37,074 bases of DNA from an uncultured Granulosicoccaceae bacterium (GCA_937998875.1 CALLBO010000119.1:1-37074), one strand, 5' to 3'. Numbered from the stretch's first letter, positions 1 through 8,290 are shown. Program-made: numbers and translations. Notes: generated by a model not told the origin, from the sequence alone.

Positions 1-1
1 G

Positions 2-853
2 CTAAAGCAGAACATCCTGTTGAGGTACCGGCCATGCGGCAAGTGCCGGCAGCGTAATTGGCGATGTTGAATCCGTCAGTGCGAGTCTCAGCTTTTGGTG
101 AAACTGCAAAGCCAATAGCGGACAGTGTTGATTGTTGGGGCAGTGAATCATCATGTAGCAGTCACAGCCGGCAGACAACGCTTTTACAGTGCGCGATACC
201 CATTGGTCAATGTACTTTTCATGGCTTATAAGGTCGGGATGCAACAGCAGTCTTACCATCATTAACCCGTTATAGACTTTGCCCGGTACCGGCAGGTCAG
301 GTTTCTTGTGCAGTGCTGCCAGCACTTCAGGATGATTTTGATCACCTTCAAATACCGGTCTTGTGTCCATGATTACGCGTCCGGTTTTGTAGCGCTCCAG
401 TAACGGTTCCAGTAATTCCGGTTTGGCAAAGAATTCTTCATGACGTACTTCGATGGCACATCGATAATGGGGTGGCAGCCGTGAGAGAATCGATTCTATC
501 CGGTCAAGGTTGTTTGCACTGACAGTTGACGGAAATTGCAACAGGAACGGGCCCAGATTCTTTTCAAGTGGTTCAATACGTTTTAAAAATAACGCAAGGT
601 CTTGCAGTGATGGCAGTCTCGCATGAGTTATGGATTTGGGAAACTTAAAACAGAATCTGAAGTTTGTGCCCTCTACCGACTGGCGCCAGTTGTCTACCGT
701 CTTATCGTCAGGGATGTGGTAGAACGTCGTATTGCCTTCTACGGTATTAAAGACTGTGGCATAGCTTGCAAGTGGTGTTGGCGTGTTTTTAAAATAGACG
801 CCGTTCCAGCCGGAAAATGCCCATGCGGGTAGTCCCAGGTAGTAGTGTTGCAT
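2..853 (-). CDS. DUF72 family protein (YecE-like)
   Basis: A complete 283-residue protein from ATG (complement of 851-853) to TAG at the left window edge. The N-terminal segment LGLPAWAFSGWNGVYF matches the opening of DUF72/YecE proteins (G-x-P-x-W-x-x-x-G-W-x-G-x-F-Y). Later blocks also fit the family: FKFPKSITH near residue 68, LLQFP near 103, AIEVRHEEF near 133 and the late MIHCPNNQHCPLLA segment. The family is predicted to adopt a TIM-barrel fold and its biochemical role is not established. It is the last of four minus-strand genes, 21 bp after the NUDIX gene, so it is probably cotranscribed with it. No strong Shine-Dalgarno sequence precedes the start. Family assignment is firm; function is unknown. 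Confidence 0.88.
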   Translation of the reverse strand: MQHYYLGLPAWAFSGWNGVYFKNTPTPLASYATVFNTVEGNTTFYHIPDDKTVDNWRQSVEGTNFRFCFKFPKSITHARLPSLQDLALFLKRIEPLEKNLGPFLLQFPSTVSANNLDRIESILSRLPPHYRCAIEVRHEEFFAKPELLEPLLERYKTGRVIMDTRPVFEGDQNHPEVLAALHKKPDLPVPGKVYNGLMMVRLLLHPDLISHEKYIDQWVSRTVKALSAGCDCYMMIHCPNNQHCPLLALQFHQKLRLALTDSTSPITLPALAAWPVPQQDVLL

Positions 854-874
854 GCGTAGCTTATGAACTAACGA

Positions 875-1432
875 TCAATAGCGGGTAACGTTGATCACGC
901 TGCCGTGCCGGCCGCCTATATCTGCGACATGTACTTTATGATCTGGTCGATCCTCAAAGTAGCGTTGCAAACTTTCTGTCACAACCGGAAACGCCAGCTT
1001 ATCCCATGGAATCTCGGTTTCTGTGAACAGTCCGACTTCGAGTGATTCATCACCGGCTTTCATATACCCGTCTTTAAGTTCGCCGTGAAACATCAGATAA
1101 ACCTGGCTGATACGTGGCAGGTTATACAAGCCGAATAACCTGAGATCAGTGGCAGTTGCATGTGCCTCTTCAAAGGCCTCGCGCGCGGCACCCTCCATGG
1201 TCGTTTCATTGTTTTCCATAAACCCTGCCGGCAGGGTCCAGTAGCCGTGTCTCGGCTCGATAGCGCGTTTGCAGAGTAATACCTTTCCCTGCCATTCCAG
1301 AATACAACCGCAGACGTTTTTGGGGTTCTGGTAGTGGATCGTATTGCAGGCTTCACAAACATACCGCTCCCGGTTGTCACCATCAGGAATTTTTACTGAA
1401 GTCTTATTGCTGCAATCAGAGCAGTATTGCAC
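875..1432 (-). CDS. NUDIX hydrolase with N-terminal zinc ribbon
   Basis: A 185-residue protein with two CxxC pairs (C4/C7 and C26/C29) forming a zinc ribbon, followed by a Nudix domain. The Nudix box spans residues 70-92: G70, E76, R84-E85 and E88-E89 are all in place, while the usual glycine near the end is His91 (EEAHA), a variant I associate with this ribbon-bearing subfamily. Nudix enzymes hydrolyse nucleoside diphosphates linked to another group; NADH or ADP-ribose type substrates are plausible but cannot be read from sequence. The start is GTG (complement of 1430-1432), supported by an AAGGGG Shine-Dalgarno about 7 bases upstream on the minus strand. It lies 101 bp after the HAD gene and 21 bp before the DUF72 gene, consistent with one transcript. 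Confidence 0.88.
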   Translation of the reverse strand: MQYCSDCSNKTSVKIPDGDNRERYVCEACNTIHYQNPKNVCGCILEWQGKVLLCKRAIEPRHGYWTLPAGFMENNETTMEGAAREAFEEAHATATDLRLFGLYNLPRISQVYLMFHGELKDGYMKAGDESLEVGLFTETEIPWDKLAFPVVTESLQRYFEDRPDHKVHVADIGGRHGSVINVTRY

Positions 1433-1533
1433 GGTGTGCCCCTTTGGTAAGTTTGTTTTGTTGCTGCCTGCCGGACTTAGTCGCTTTCGGCCTGAATCGC
1501 TTTTGGATAGAGCTGATTTTAAAAACCGGGAGT

Positions 1534-2184
1534 CTATGACTGCAACATTTTAAGAACATCATACATACTGTCGCAAACCTGATGGCCCAGTGTGAGGAGC
1601 TCCTCAGATGGTTGCACCAGATTGGGTATCTGAATAACGTTGAGTCCGGCTCCGTGTGCCGCATGTACGCCGTTAGCGGAATCTTCAAGGCCATACGACC
1701 GACTCATATCGGCGTTAACGGACGCCCCGGCTTTCTGATAGATTTCAGGATGTGGTTTGCTGATGGCAACCTGGTCACCACAGGTAATGGTCAGGAAGTA
1801 GTCTCGCAGACCGGCATCCTTTATTTTTTTATGGCCGGCATCTGTTGCAGATGAAGTTGCCACCGCACACTTTATGCCGGCCTGATTGGCGTATTCCAGT
1901 ACATCGATAACACCGGGTAGAACATCGATGGTTTCAGTTGCAAGAAAATCGTGAAATCGCGTATTCCAGTCTTTGCGGAATGCTATCGGGTTTATCTTGT
2001 CACCGAATACTTCATCGACCCGACTATTGTGGTGTGCTTCATTGGTGCCAACAAGAGACAAAAAGAACTCGGTCTGATCACCCAGCTTATAGTCTTTGGC
2101 TGTTTCTTCAAATGCCCGTTTTGAAAATACCTCTGTGTTTATTAATAATCCGTCAAGGTCAAACAGCATTGCATCGGGAGTCAT
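1534..2184 (-). CDS. HAD-superfamily phosphatase, beta-phosphoglucomutase-like (subfamily IA)
   Basis: A 216-residue protein with all four HAD motifs. Motif I is FDLDGLLINTE with nucleophile D9 and acid/base D11, motif II is T110-S111 in AVATSS, motif III is K143-P144 in SKPHPE, and motif IV is E167-D168 in GLEDSANG. The helical cap lies between motifs I and II (about residues 18-85). Proteins of this type dephosphorylate small phosphorylated metabolites or act as phosphoglucomutases; the substrate cannot be assigned. It is 25 bp downstream of the glutaredoxin/MauE gene on the same strand. The ATG at 2182-2184 (complement) places motif I at the expected N-terminal position. Length is normal for the family. 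Confidence 0.88.
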   Translation of the reverse strand: MTPDAMLFDLDGLLINTEVFSKRAFEETAKDYKLGDQTEFFLSLVGTNEAHHNSRVDEVFGDKINPIAFRKDWNTRFHDFLATETIDVLPGVIDVLEYANQAGIKCAVATSSATDAGHKKIKDAGLRDYFLTITCGDQVAISKPHPEIYQKAGASVNADMSRSYGLEDSANGVHAAHGAGLNVIQIPNLVQPSEELLTLGHQVCDSMYDVLKMLQS

Positions 2185-2209
2185 ATTGGTTTCTTGTAAT
2201 TGATTGTAG

Positions 2210-2983
2210 TTAGAAGACGTAACGCACCAACATCCAGACAGCCATGGCGACCATCATGATGTTTTCGGTTAAAGAGACAAAACCGAGGGGTACACGGCTG
2301 TTGCCGCCGACACAGGCACATTTAATATCGCGTTTGTCAATGTAGACTGCTTTAAACACGGATACGGCACCAATTGAGCCGATAATCAGCGCCACCGGTG
2401 CAGATAACCACGTAAGTGCTCCGGCAATCATTAAGACGCCGGCAAAGGTTTCTGCAAACGGGTAGATGTAGCCGTATCTGACGAACCTGGCTGCCAGAAG
2501 ATCATAGTTAAGAAACATGGTGCTGAATCTTTCGATATCCTGCAACTTTTGAACACCGAGCAGGCACATGGAGACGGCGATAAACCACTCGATGGTTCGA
2601 AGGGTAAAAATGTTCTGGTTTGCAACCCAGCTGAAAGCCATGGCGATCAGTGCAGCAACGGCAAAGATTGCGATAACCGGTCGATAGGTTGTTTCATTGT
2701 CAGAGGTCACTTTCAGGCCGAGGAATTTTCTGGTGTCTTCGTAGCCGCCAATTCTTTCTTCGGCAATAAAAACCTGCGGTGTGCTGCTGACGCTGTGCTT
2801 CGCCTTGAATGCATCAGTGGAGTCCCGATCGGTCAGCTTGTTGTCTGTCACTGCATAACCACTGCGCTCTAAAAGGTCTTTGGTTTTCAAGCCATGCGGG
2901 CACTGATGCTTTGGCATCGCCATTCGATAGAGCGTTGCGGTTCTGGACTGGTTTGTGTCAGCTGGTGACGATTGGCTTGCCAT
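2210..2983 (-). CDS. Glutaredoxin-like domain fused to MauE/DoxX-like membrane domain
   Basis: A predicted 257-residue protein. Residues about 15-90 are glutaredoxin-like: the segment MPKHQCPHGLKTKDLLE carries a single active-site cysteine (C28, in CPHG instead of the usual CPYC), followed by TPQVFI with the cis-proline and IGGYEDT. From about residue 101 there are four to five hydrophobic segments resembling MauE/DoxX redox membrane proteins, with a CAC motif (KCACVGG) in a loop. The role is probably thiol redox exchange at the inner membrane. I chose the ATG at 2981-2983 (complement) because upstream in-frame sequence looks non-coding; the later ATG in YRMAMPKH is an alternative, since neither has a clear Shine-Dalgarno. 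It heads the minus-strand run and diverges from ligA across about 196 bp. Confidence 0.78.
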   Translation of the reverse strand: MASQSSPADTNQSRTATLYRMAMPKHQCPHGLKTKDLLERSGYAVTDNKLTDRDSTDAFKAKHSVSSTPQVFIAEERIGGYEDTRKFLGLKVTSDNETTYRPVIAIFAVAALIAMAFSWVANQNIFTLRTIEWFIAVSMCLLGVQKLQDIERFSTMFLNYDLLAARFVRYGYIYPFAETFAGVLMIAGALTWLSAPVALIIGSIGAVSVFKAVYIDKRDIKCACVGGNSRVPLGFVSLTENIMMVAMAVWMLVRYVF

Positions 2984-3179
2984 AGGACTGCCCGTGAGAG
3001 TTGATGTGACTGCAAGACGGAATGTAGGGGTTATTGGGGGGTAAAGCAAACATTCCCCGCGAGATGAAGCTGTCTTAATCGGGCGTTGTGTTAGGCCCCA
3101 TATCCATTCGACTTTCCAATACAATAGAGCTATTCGAGGGGCATCGCCTCCTTATCTGATTCTCTTGAGAGCTCCGGTA

Positions 3180-5438
3180 ATGCCATCAGGTCCATCTAAA
3201 ACTAACACTGCTGCGCGAGTTGTGTGGTTGCGTGAAACTCTGAATCACCACAGCCACCTCTACCATACGCTTGATAAGCCGGAACTTCCGGACGCGGAAT
3301 ACGACAAGCTGTTCAATGAGCTGATTTCGCTGGAAGAAAAGAACCCGGAACTGCAATCACCGGACAGCCCGACTCTGCGAGTCGGTGGTCAACCGTTGGA
3401 TAAGTTCGAAAAAGTTACTCATCGTCAGGCCATGTTGTCTCTCGGCAATGCGTTTGAAGAAAAGGATCTGCTTGATTTTGATAAGCGTATAAAGGACCGT
3501 TTAAAAAAGACCACTGAAGCGGTGAGCTATGTGGCTGAGCCAAAGCTTGACGGGCTGGCTGTCAGTCTTAGCTATCAGGACGGATTGTTTGTGCAGGGAG
3601 CTACCCGTGGCAACGGACAGGTGGGTGAGGACATCACGCCAAACCTGCGTACAATCAAGTCTCTGCCTTTAAAACTCGATAATGCCCCCGACGGATTAAT
3701 TGAAGTGCGTGGTGAAGTATTTATTGATAAACCGTCTTTTAAAGCATTGAACAAAGAACAACAGGCACGTGACGATAAAGTCTTTGTCAACCCGCGCAAT
3801 GCGGCAGCGGGCAGTTTACGCTTGCTCGACTCGAGTATTACAGCCAGTCGTCCATTGAGCATCTATATCTATTCAACCGGACCGGTAGAGGTTGATATTG
3901 ATCTGCCTGAAACTCACTGGGACATGCTGCAATGGCTGAAATCATTGGGTTTTCCGGTCAACCCGGAGAGTAAAAAGCAGAAAGACATCAGTGCTTGCTA
4001 CAAGTACTACAACACGTTGTTGAAGAAACGCGAAAAGCTTACCTACGAAATCGACGGCATAGTTTTCAAGGTAGACAGTCTTGAACAACAACAGGAACTG
4101 GGCTATGTGTCACGTGCACCCCGATGGGCAATAGCGCACAAGTTTCCTGCTGAGGAAGCTACAACCGTGTTACTGGCAGTTGACTTTCAGGTTGGCAGAA
4201 CCGGTGCGCTGACACCGGTAGCGAGACTCGAACCGGTGTTTGTCGGGGGCGCTATGGTAAGTAACGCCACGCTGCACAATATGGATGAAGTTTCCCGCAA
4301 GGGTATTCGTATTGGTGACACGGTGATTGTCAGGCGTGCGGGTGACGTAATACCGGAGGTTGTATCTGCGGTGGAATCACAACGACCTGAGAAGACCAAA
4401 AAAATAACGCTGCCAAAAACCTGCCCGGAGTGTGGATCTGCGGTTATCGAAAGTGAAGAAATGGCGGTCGCAAAGTGCTCGGGTGGATTTAACTGTATGG
4501 CGCAACGCCGTGAAGGGATAAAACACTTTGTATCGCGTCGGGCAATGAATATTGATGGTCTCGGTGAAAAGCTTGTTGAGCAGTTGATGCAACGCGAGAT
4601 GGTCGTCACGCCCAGTGATCTTTATCACCTTAAAAGAGAAGAGTTGTTGCAGCTTGATCTGGTAAAAGACAAAACCGCAGACAATCTGTTGGGTGCGATT
4701 GAACAAAGCAAAAAGACCACACTTGGACGATTTCTTTTCTCGCTGGGTATCCCTGAAGTGGGTGAGACTACGGCAGCGCAACTGGCGGCGCACTTCAAAA
4801 CCGTTGAAGCGCTGGCCGATGCAAATATTGACTACTTCCTGCCCCGCGGTATTGAAGGTATTGGTAAAACGCGCGCCGATGCGATGGTTGAGATATTCCA
4901 GTCGAATGATATGCCTGCTGAAGGTGCTCCACTGCAAGAGTGGTTACAGAGCAATTTGCCGCGAACTAAAGCGTCGGAGGTTGAACAGCTGCTGAAAAAA
5001 TACCCAACAGCGTCAGCACTGAAGCAGGTTTGTGCCAACGATCTGCAGGGCAGAGCAGCGTCCAGAGTAGAAGGGGTGGGTGAAACGATGGCAGGTCTGA
5101 TTGTTGGCTATTTCAACGACCCCCAGAACACCAAAGAGATTAAAAGCCTGATAGATTCCGGTATTCAATGGCCGGCTGAAAATGAAACAGGTGATGCTAG
5201 CGCAACTAACGATGCTCTGGCTGGTAAAACCTTTGTCATTACCGGAAAGTTCGACGCCATGAGTCGTGATGAAATTTCAGCAGCGCTAAAAGCCAGAGGC
5301 GGTAAGGTGACCGGCTCTGTCTCGAAAAACACCAGTGTGTTGATCTGCGGTGAGGCGGCTGGTTCAAAGCTCACCAAAGCCGAGGCGCTGGGTATCGAAA
5401 TTGTCGATGAGCAGGGGCTTGAATCTCTGCTTTCATAG
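3180..5438 (+). CDS. ligA: NAD-dependent DNA ligase LigA, long form
   Basis: A 752-residue ligase that seals nicks in replication and repair using NAD+. Domains in order are: Ia domain (LNHHSHLYHTLDKPELPDAEYDKL), adenylation domain with catalytic K122 in EPKLDG, OB fold, a four-cysteine zinc finger (C415, C418, C433, C439), helix-hairpin-helix region, and a C-terminal BRCT domain (about 678-752). Typical bacterial LigA is about 670 residues. The excess is mainly an insert around residues 575-628, between a GIEGIGKTRAD hairpin and a second VEGVGETMAG hairpin that precedes the usual YFNDPQN segment. ATG at 3180 is preferred; an in-frame TTG at 3165 would add five residues. GAGAG upstream of 3180 is a modest Shine-Dalgarno. 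Confidence 0.96.
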   Translation: MPSGPSKTNTAARVVWLRETLNHHSHLYHTLDKPELPDAEYDKLFNELISLEEKNPELQSPDSPTLRVGGQPLDKFEKVTHRQAMLSLGNAFEEKDLLDFDKRIKDRLKKTTEAVSYVAEPKLDGLAVSLSYQDGLFVQGATRGNGQVGEDITPNLRTIKSLPLKLDNAPDGLIEVRGEVFIDKPSFKALNKEQQARDDKVFVNPRNAAAGSLRLLDSSITASRPLSIYIYSTGPVEVDIDLPETHWDMLQWLKSLGFPVNPESKKQKDISACYKYYNTLLKKREKLTYEIDGIVFKVDSLEQQQELGYVSRAPRWAIAHKFPAEEATTVLLAVDFQVGRTGALTPVARLEPVFVGGAMVSNATLHNMDEVSRKGIRIGDTVIVRRAGDVIPEVVSAVESQRPEKTKKITLPKTCPECGSAVIESEEMAVAKCSGGFNCMAQRREGIKHFVSRRAMNIDGLGEKLVEQLMQREMVVTPSDLYHLKREELLQLDLVKDKTADNLLGAIEQSKKTTLGRFLFSLGIPEVGETTAAQLAAHFKTVEALADANIDYFLPRGIEGIGKTRADAMVEIFQSNDMPAEGAPLQEWLQSNLPRTKASEVEQLLKKYPTASALKQVCANDLQGRAASRVEGVGETMAGLIVGYFNDPQNTKEIKSLIDSGIQWPAENETGDASATNDALAGKTFVITGKFDAMSRDEISAALKARGGKVTGSVSKNTSVLICGEAAGSKLTKAEALGIEIVDEQGLESLLS

Positions 5439-5525
5439 GGTTCAATACCACGGAAGTTACCTGTCGTTGTCACCGTTGGTAAGCCTGTCACTACTGCGCT
5501 GTGATACACTGGAGGACTGAATTTG

Positions 5526-5552
5526 ATGAGTCGATTGGCATGTCTAATATAG
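5526..5552 (+). other. Possible 8-codon leader ORF overlapping the dapB start
   Basis: A strong GGAGGA (5511-5516) sits 9 bases before an ATG at 5526 that opens an 8-codon frame (MSRLACLI, stop TAG at 5550-5552). This frame is out of phase with dapB and covers the dapB start at 5540. The dapB ATG itself is 23 bases from that GGAGGA, which is too far for direct use. This could be a translational-coupling leader or chance. The sequence facts are clear; function is inference. Confidence 0.3.
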
Positions 5553-6343
5553 TAGTTGCCGGGGCTGCCGGACGCATGGGAAGGGAACTCGTGCGAGCGA
5601 TCCTTGAGCGTGATGATGTTCAGCTAACCGGTGCTACCGAGCACCCTGACAGCCCGCACCTTGGTATGGATGCCGGTCTTTTAGACGGTAACAAATCGCT
5701 GGGTGTGAAGATTGTTGCCGGCATTGAATCAGTCAGTGCATCGTTTGATACGGTTATTGACTTTACTGCGCCTGCAAGCACTCGATCGCTCCTGAAGTTC
5801 GCTGCCGACAACAGTAAGCGCCTGGTCATTGGTACTACCGGACTTGATAAAAACGACCTTCAAATGATCAAAGATACCGCAACAAAAACATCGGTGGTTT
5901 TTGCTGCTAACTACAGTGTGGGGGTGACATTGAGTCTTGAGTTACTGGCTCATGCTGCAAAAGTACTCGGGTCGGACTACGACATTGAAGTAATTGAAGC
6001 GCACCATAAGCACAAAGAAGATGCACCGAGCGGTACCGCACTCGCTATGGGGCAATCAATCGCCGGTGCTATCGGTAAGGATCTCAAAGATTGTGCGGTC
6101 TATGCCCGCGAGGGAATAACCGGTCCAAGACCAGATGGCATAATTGGTTTTTCAACGATCAGGGCCGGCGAAATAGTTGGCGAGCATACCGTGCTGTTTG
6201 TCGGGCAGGGCGAGCAGTTGGAGGTAACCCACAAGGCCACAGATCGTATGACTTTCGCCAGAGGTGCTGTCCGGGCGGCGGAATGGTTAGCGTCACAGTC
6301 AGCCGGACTCTATGACATGTCTGATGTTGTCAGGCCCGCATAA
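5540..6343 (+). CDS. dapB: 4-hydroxy-tetrahydrodipicolinate reductase DapB
   Basis: A 267-residue cytoplasmic enzyme that reduces 4-hydroxy-tetrahydrodipicolinate with NAD(P)H in the diaminopimelate/lysine pathway. The nucleotide-binding loop GAAGRMG is at residues 8-14, VIDFTAP near 73 and GTTGLDK near 98. The catalytic block EAHHKHKEDAPSGTAL places H155/H156 and K159 at the positions of the E. coli catalytic residues H159/H160 and K163. The start at 5540 aligns the protein with family N-termini; an in-frame GTG at 5501 would add 13 residues with no family counterpart. The start region overlaps a possible short leader frame. The gene is separated from ligA by about 100 bp and from fabD by 108 bp. 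The carAB genes often found after dapB are absent here. Confidence 0.95.
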   Translation: MSNIVVAGAAGRMGRELVRAILERDDVQLTGATEHPDSPHLGMDAGLLDGNKSLGVKIVAGIESVSASFDTVIDFTAPASTRSLLKFAADNSKRLVIGTTGLDKNDLQMIKDTATKTSVVFAANYSVGVTLSLELLAHAAKVLGSDYDIEVIEAHHKHKEDAPSGTALAMGQSIAGAIGKDLKDCAVYAREGITGPRPDGIIGFSTIRAGEIVGEHTVLFVGQGEQLEVTHKATDRMTFARGAVRAAEWLASQSAGLYDMSDVVRPA

Positions 6344-6412
6344 CACTCGCCAGCGGACCGGGCCCGACGCACCACAGACCCGAACAGTAATTAGATAGAA
6401 GAATCATGAAAA

Positions 6413-6433
6413 ATTCCACTTGACCGGTGGAAT
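6413..6433 (+). promoter_or_regulatory. Hairpin just upstream of the fabD ribosome binding site
   Basis: ATTCCAC (6413-6419) pairs perfectly with GTGGAAT (6427-6433) around a 7-base loop. It ends only a few bases before the fabD Shine-Dalgarno (AAAGGA, 6439-6444). There is no T-run, so it is unlikely to be a terminator. An operator or mRNA structure affecting fabD translation is possible; the role is inferred. Confidence 0.4.
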
Positions 6434-6451
6434 GCAACAAAGGAAATTACA

Positions 6452-7405
6452 ATGAAACTAGCTGCAGTATTTCCTGGTCAGGGGTCCCAGTCGCCGGGTA
6501 TGCTCGGTGACCTGGCAGGTAACTACAAAGTGGTTACCGATACGTTTGCAGAGGCATCCGAACATTTGGGTTATGACCTCTGGGATATCGCACAGAATGG
6601 TACTGCGGAGCAGCAACGCCAGACAGAAGTGACACAGCCTCTCGTCTATGTTGGCGGGGTCGCCATGTGGCGTGTCTGGCAACAGTTGGAAATGCCGGTG
6701 CCTTCGTATCTTGCAGGTCACAGCGTTGGTGAGTACACAGCTTTTACCGCCGCAGGTTCCATAGACTTCGCAGCCGGTACAAAGCTGGTGGCCCTGCGTG
6801 GTAAGTTGATGTCAACCGCAGTAGAACCAGGAGTTGGCGGTATGGCAGCACTGCTTGGTATGGATGACGCTGACGTTGTTGCGGTTTGTAAAGAGCTCAC
6901 CGCTGATGATGGTGTTGTGGAGGCTGTTAATTTTAACTCGCCCGGTCAGGTTGTTATTTCCGGTCACTTGAAAGCGCTAGAAAAAGCCTGTGAAGTGGCG
7001 AAAGAAAAAGGCGCCAGAAAGGCGATGTTGCTACCTGTCTCTGTGCCTAATCATAGTTCCCTTATGCAGCCAGTGCGTGACGAGCTGGCATCGGCAATAG
7101 CAGACGCAGGATTTGTTCTGCCTAAAATTCCCGTTGTTCAAAACGCAGATGCAAAAGTGCTTGAGAATGTTGAAGCAATTACAGCGTCGCTTAAAAATCA
7201 TATGACCAACCCGGTTTACTGGACTGATACTATCCAATATCTGGCAAAAGATGGTGTGGCTGAGGTTGTAGAGCTTGGTCCGGGGAAAGTGTTGGCTGGC
7301 TTATGCAAGCGTATCGATAAATCGATAAAAACCCACGCAATTGAAAGCATGGCGGCTGTTGAAAAACTAATTGAAGCTCGTAAGGAGGGCTTCGCTGATG
7401 CCTGA
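6452..7405 (+). CDS. fabD: Malonyl-CoA:ACP transacylase FabD
   Basis: A 317-residue cytoplasmic enzyme that transfers malonyl groups from CoA to acyl carrier protein for fatty-acid elongation. The opening FPGQGSQSPGM is the family signature. The nucleophile is S91 in GHSVGEY and the partner histidine is H201 in VPNHSSLM, matching E. coli S92/H201. The length is normal. AAAGGA precedes the ATG at 6452 by 7 bases. The end overlaps fabG by 8 bases, indicating translational coupling. Expression may be influenced by the hairpin directly upstream of its ribosome binding site. It begins the fabD-fabG-acpP-fabF cluster. Confidence 0.97.
   Translation: MKLAAVFPGQGSQSPGMLGDLAGNYKVVTDTFAEASEHLGYDLWDIAQNGTAEQQRQTEVTQPLVYVGGVAMWRVWQQLEMPVPSYLAGHSVGEYTAFTAAGSIDFAAGTKLVALRGKLMSTAVEPGVGGMAALLGMDDADVVAVCKELTADDGVVEAVNFNSPGQVVISGHLKALEKACEVAKEKGARKAMLLPVSVPNHSSLMQPVRDELASAIADAGFVLPKIPVVQNADAKVLENVEAITASLKNHMTNPVYWTDTIQYLAKDGVAEVVELGPGKVLAGLCKRIDKSIKTHAIESMAAVEKLIEARKEGFADA
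7382..7388 (+). promoter_or_regulatory. Strong Shine-Dalgarno of fabG inside fabD
   Basis: AAGGAGG lies inside the last codons of fabD, 9 bases before the fabG ATG at 7398. It fixes the fabG start and shows that the two genes are translationally coupled. Confidence 0.75.
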
Positions 7406-8162
7406 AAATACAGATAGTAAGGATCTTACACAGGAAGTCGCTCTGGTAACCGGTGCAAGCCGTGGCATCGGTGCGGCGATCGCTGATGAACTCGGAGCGC
7501 GAGGTGCAACAGTGATTGGAACGGCAACCAGTGAAGCGGGTGCTGAAGCTATTACTGCGCGATTAAAAGCGGCTGGCGTTAAAGGCTGCGGCAAAGTGCT
7601 TAACGTTGCAGACAAAGATCAGATCATTGCTGTGGTATCTGAAATCGCAGATGAATTCAGCGCAGTCTCTGTGCTTGTCAACAACGCCGGAATTACTCGC
7701 GATAATCTGCTGATGCGTATGAAAGACGATGAGTGGGACGACATTGTCAATACGAACCTTTCATCAATATTCCACGCCTGCAAAGCCTGCATGCGCGGCA
7801 TGATGAAAGCGCGCCGTGGTAAAATTATCAATATTGCGTCGGTCGTTGGTGTCACTGGTAACGCCGGTCAAACCAATTACGCCGCGGCAAAAGCCGGAAT
7901 TATCGGATTCGGAAAATCTCTGGCCCGCGAAGTCGGGTCGCGCAACATTACCGTTAACACGGTGGCCCCGGGATTTATTGTCTCCGACATGACCAATGCG
8001 TTACCAGAAGAACAGCGCGCAGCACTGCAGAGTGAAATTGCACTCGGTCGTCTCGGTGATCCGAAAGAGATTGCCTACACCGTGGCGTTTCTGGCGTCTG
8101 CACAAGCCGATTACATTACTGGCCAGACGTTGCACGTCAATGGCGGCATGTACATGAATTAA
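7398..8162 (+). CDS. fabG: 3-oxoacyl-ACP reductase FabG
   Basis: A 254-residue short-chain dehydrogenase/reductase that uses NADPH to reduce 3-ketoacyl-ACP. The cofactor loop is TGASRGIG (18-25), NNAG is at 95-98, and the catalytic residues are S148, Y161 and K165 (YAAAK). The segment VAPGFIVSDMT and the C-terminal ITGQTLHVNGGMYMN are characteristic of FabG. The start overlaps the fabD stop by 8 bases and is preceded by AAGGAGG. The first dozen residues (MPENTDSKDLTQ) are a short extension compared with E. coli FabG. After the stop there are 226 bp before acpP, containing a terminator-like hairpin. Confidence 0.96.
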   Translation: MPENTDSKDLTQEVALVTGASRGIGAAIADELGARGATVIGTATSEAGAEAITARLKAAGVKGCGKVLNVADKDQIIAVVSEIADEFSAVSVLVNNAGITRDNLLMRMKDDEWDDIVNTNLSSIFHACKACMRGMMKARRGKIINIASVVGVTGNAGQTNYAAAKAGIIGFGKSLAREVGSRNITVNTVAPGFIVSDMTNALPEEQRAALQSEIALGRLGDPKEIAYTVAFLASAQADYITGQTLHVNGGMYMN

Positions 8163-8248
8163 GGTGAGTTTCAGTATTGGTGCTTAGAATTTGGCGCTCG
8201 CAGGTTGAAACCTGATTCACAGGCCATACAACTAGCGACATTGCCGAT

Positions 8249-8290
8249 TCGTCCAGGCTACCATTTGGGCAAATGGACGATTTTATTTCC
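8249..8290 (+). terminator. Terminator or attenuator between fabG and acpP
   Basis: CCATTT (8261-8266) pairs with AAATGG (8271-8276) over a GGGC loop, and the outer arms TCGT/ACGA (8249-8252/8277-8280) extend it. A T-rich stretch TTTTATTT follows at 8281-8288. TCGTCCA (8249-8255) can alternatively pair with TGGACGA (8274-8280). The structure fits a weak intrinsic terminator that would separate fabG from the highly expressed acpP. Confidence 0.5.

Noticed and set aside
3120..3125. TACAAT as a -10 box for ligA
   Set aside because: No acceptable -35 hexamer lies 16-18 bases upstream, so I did not call a promoter.
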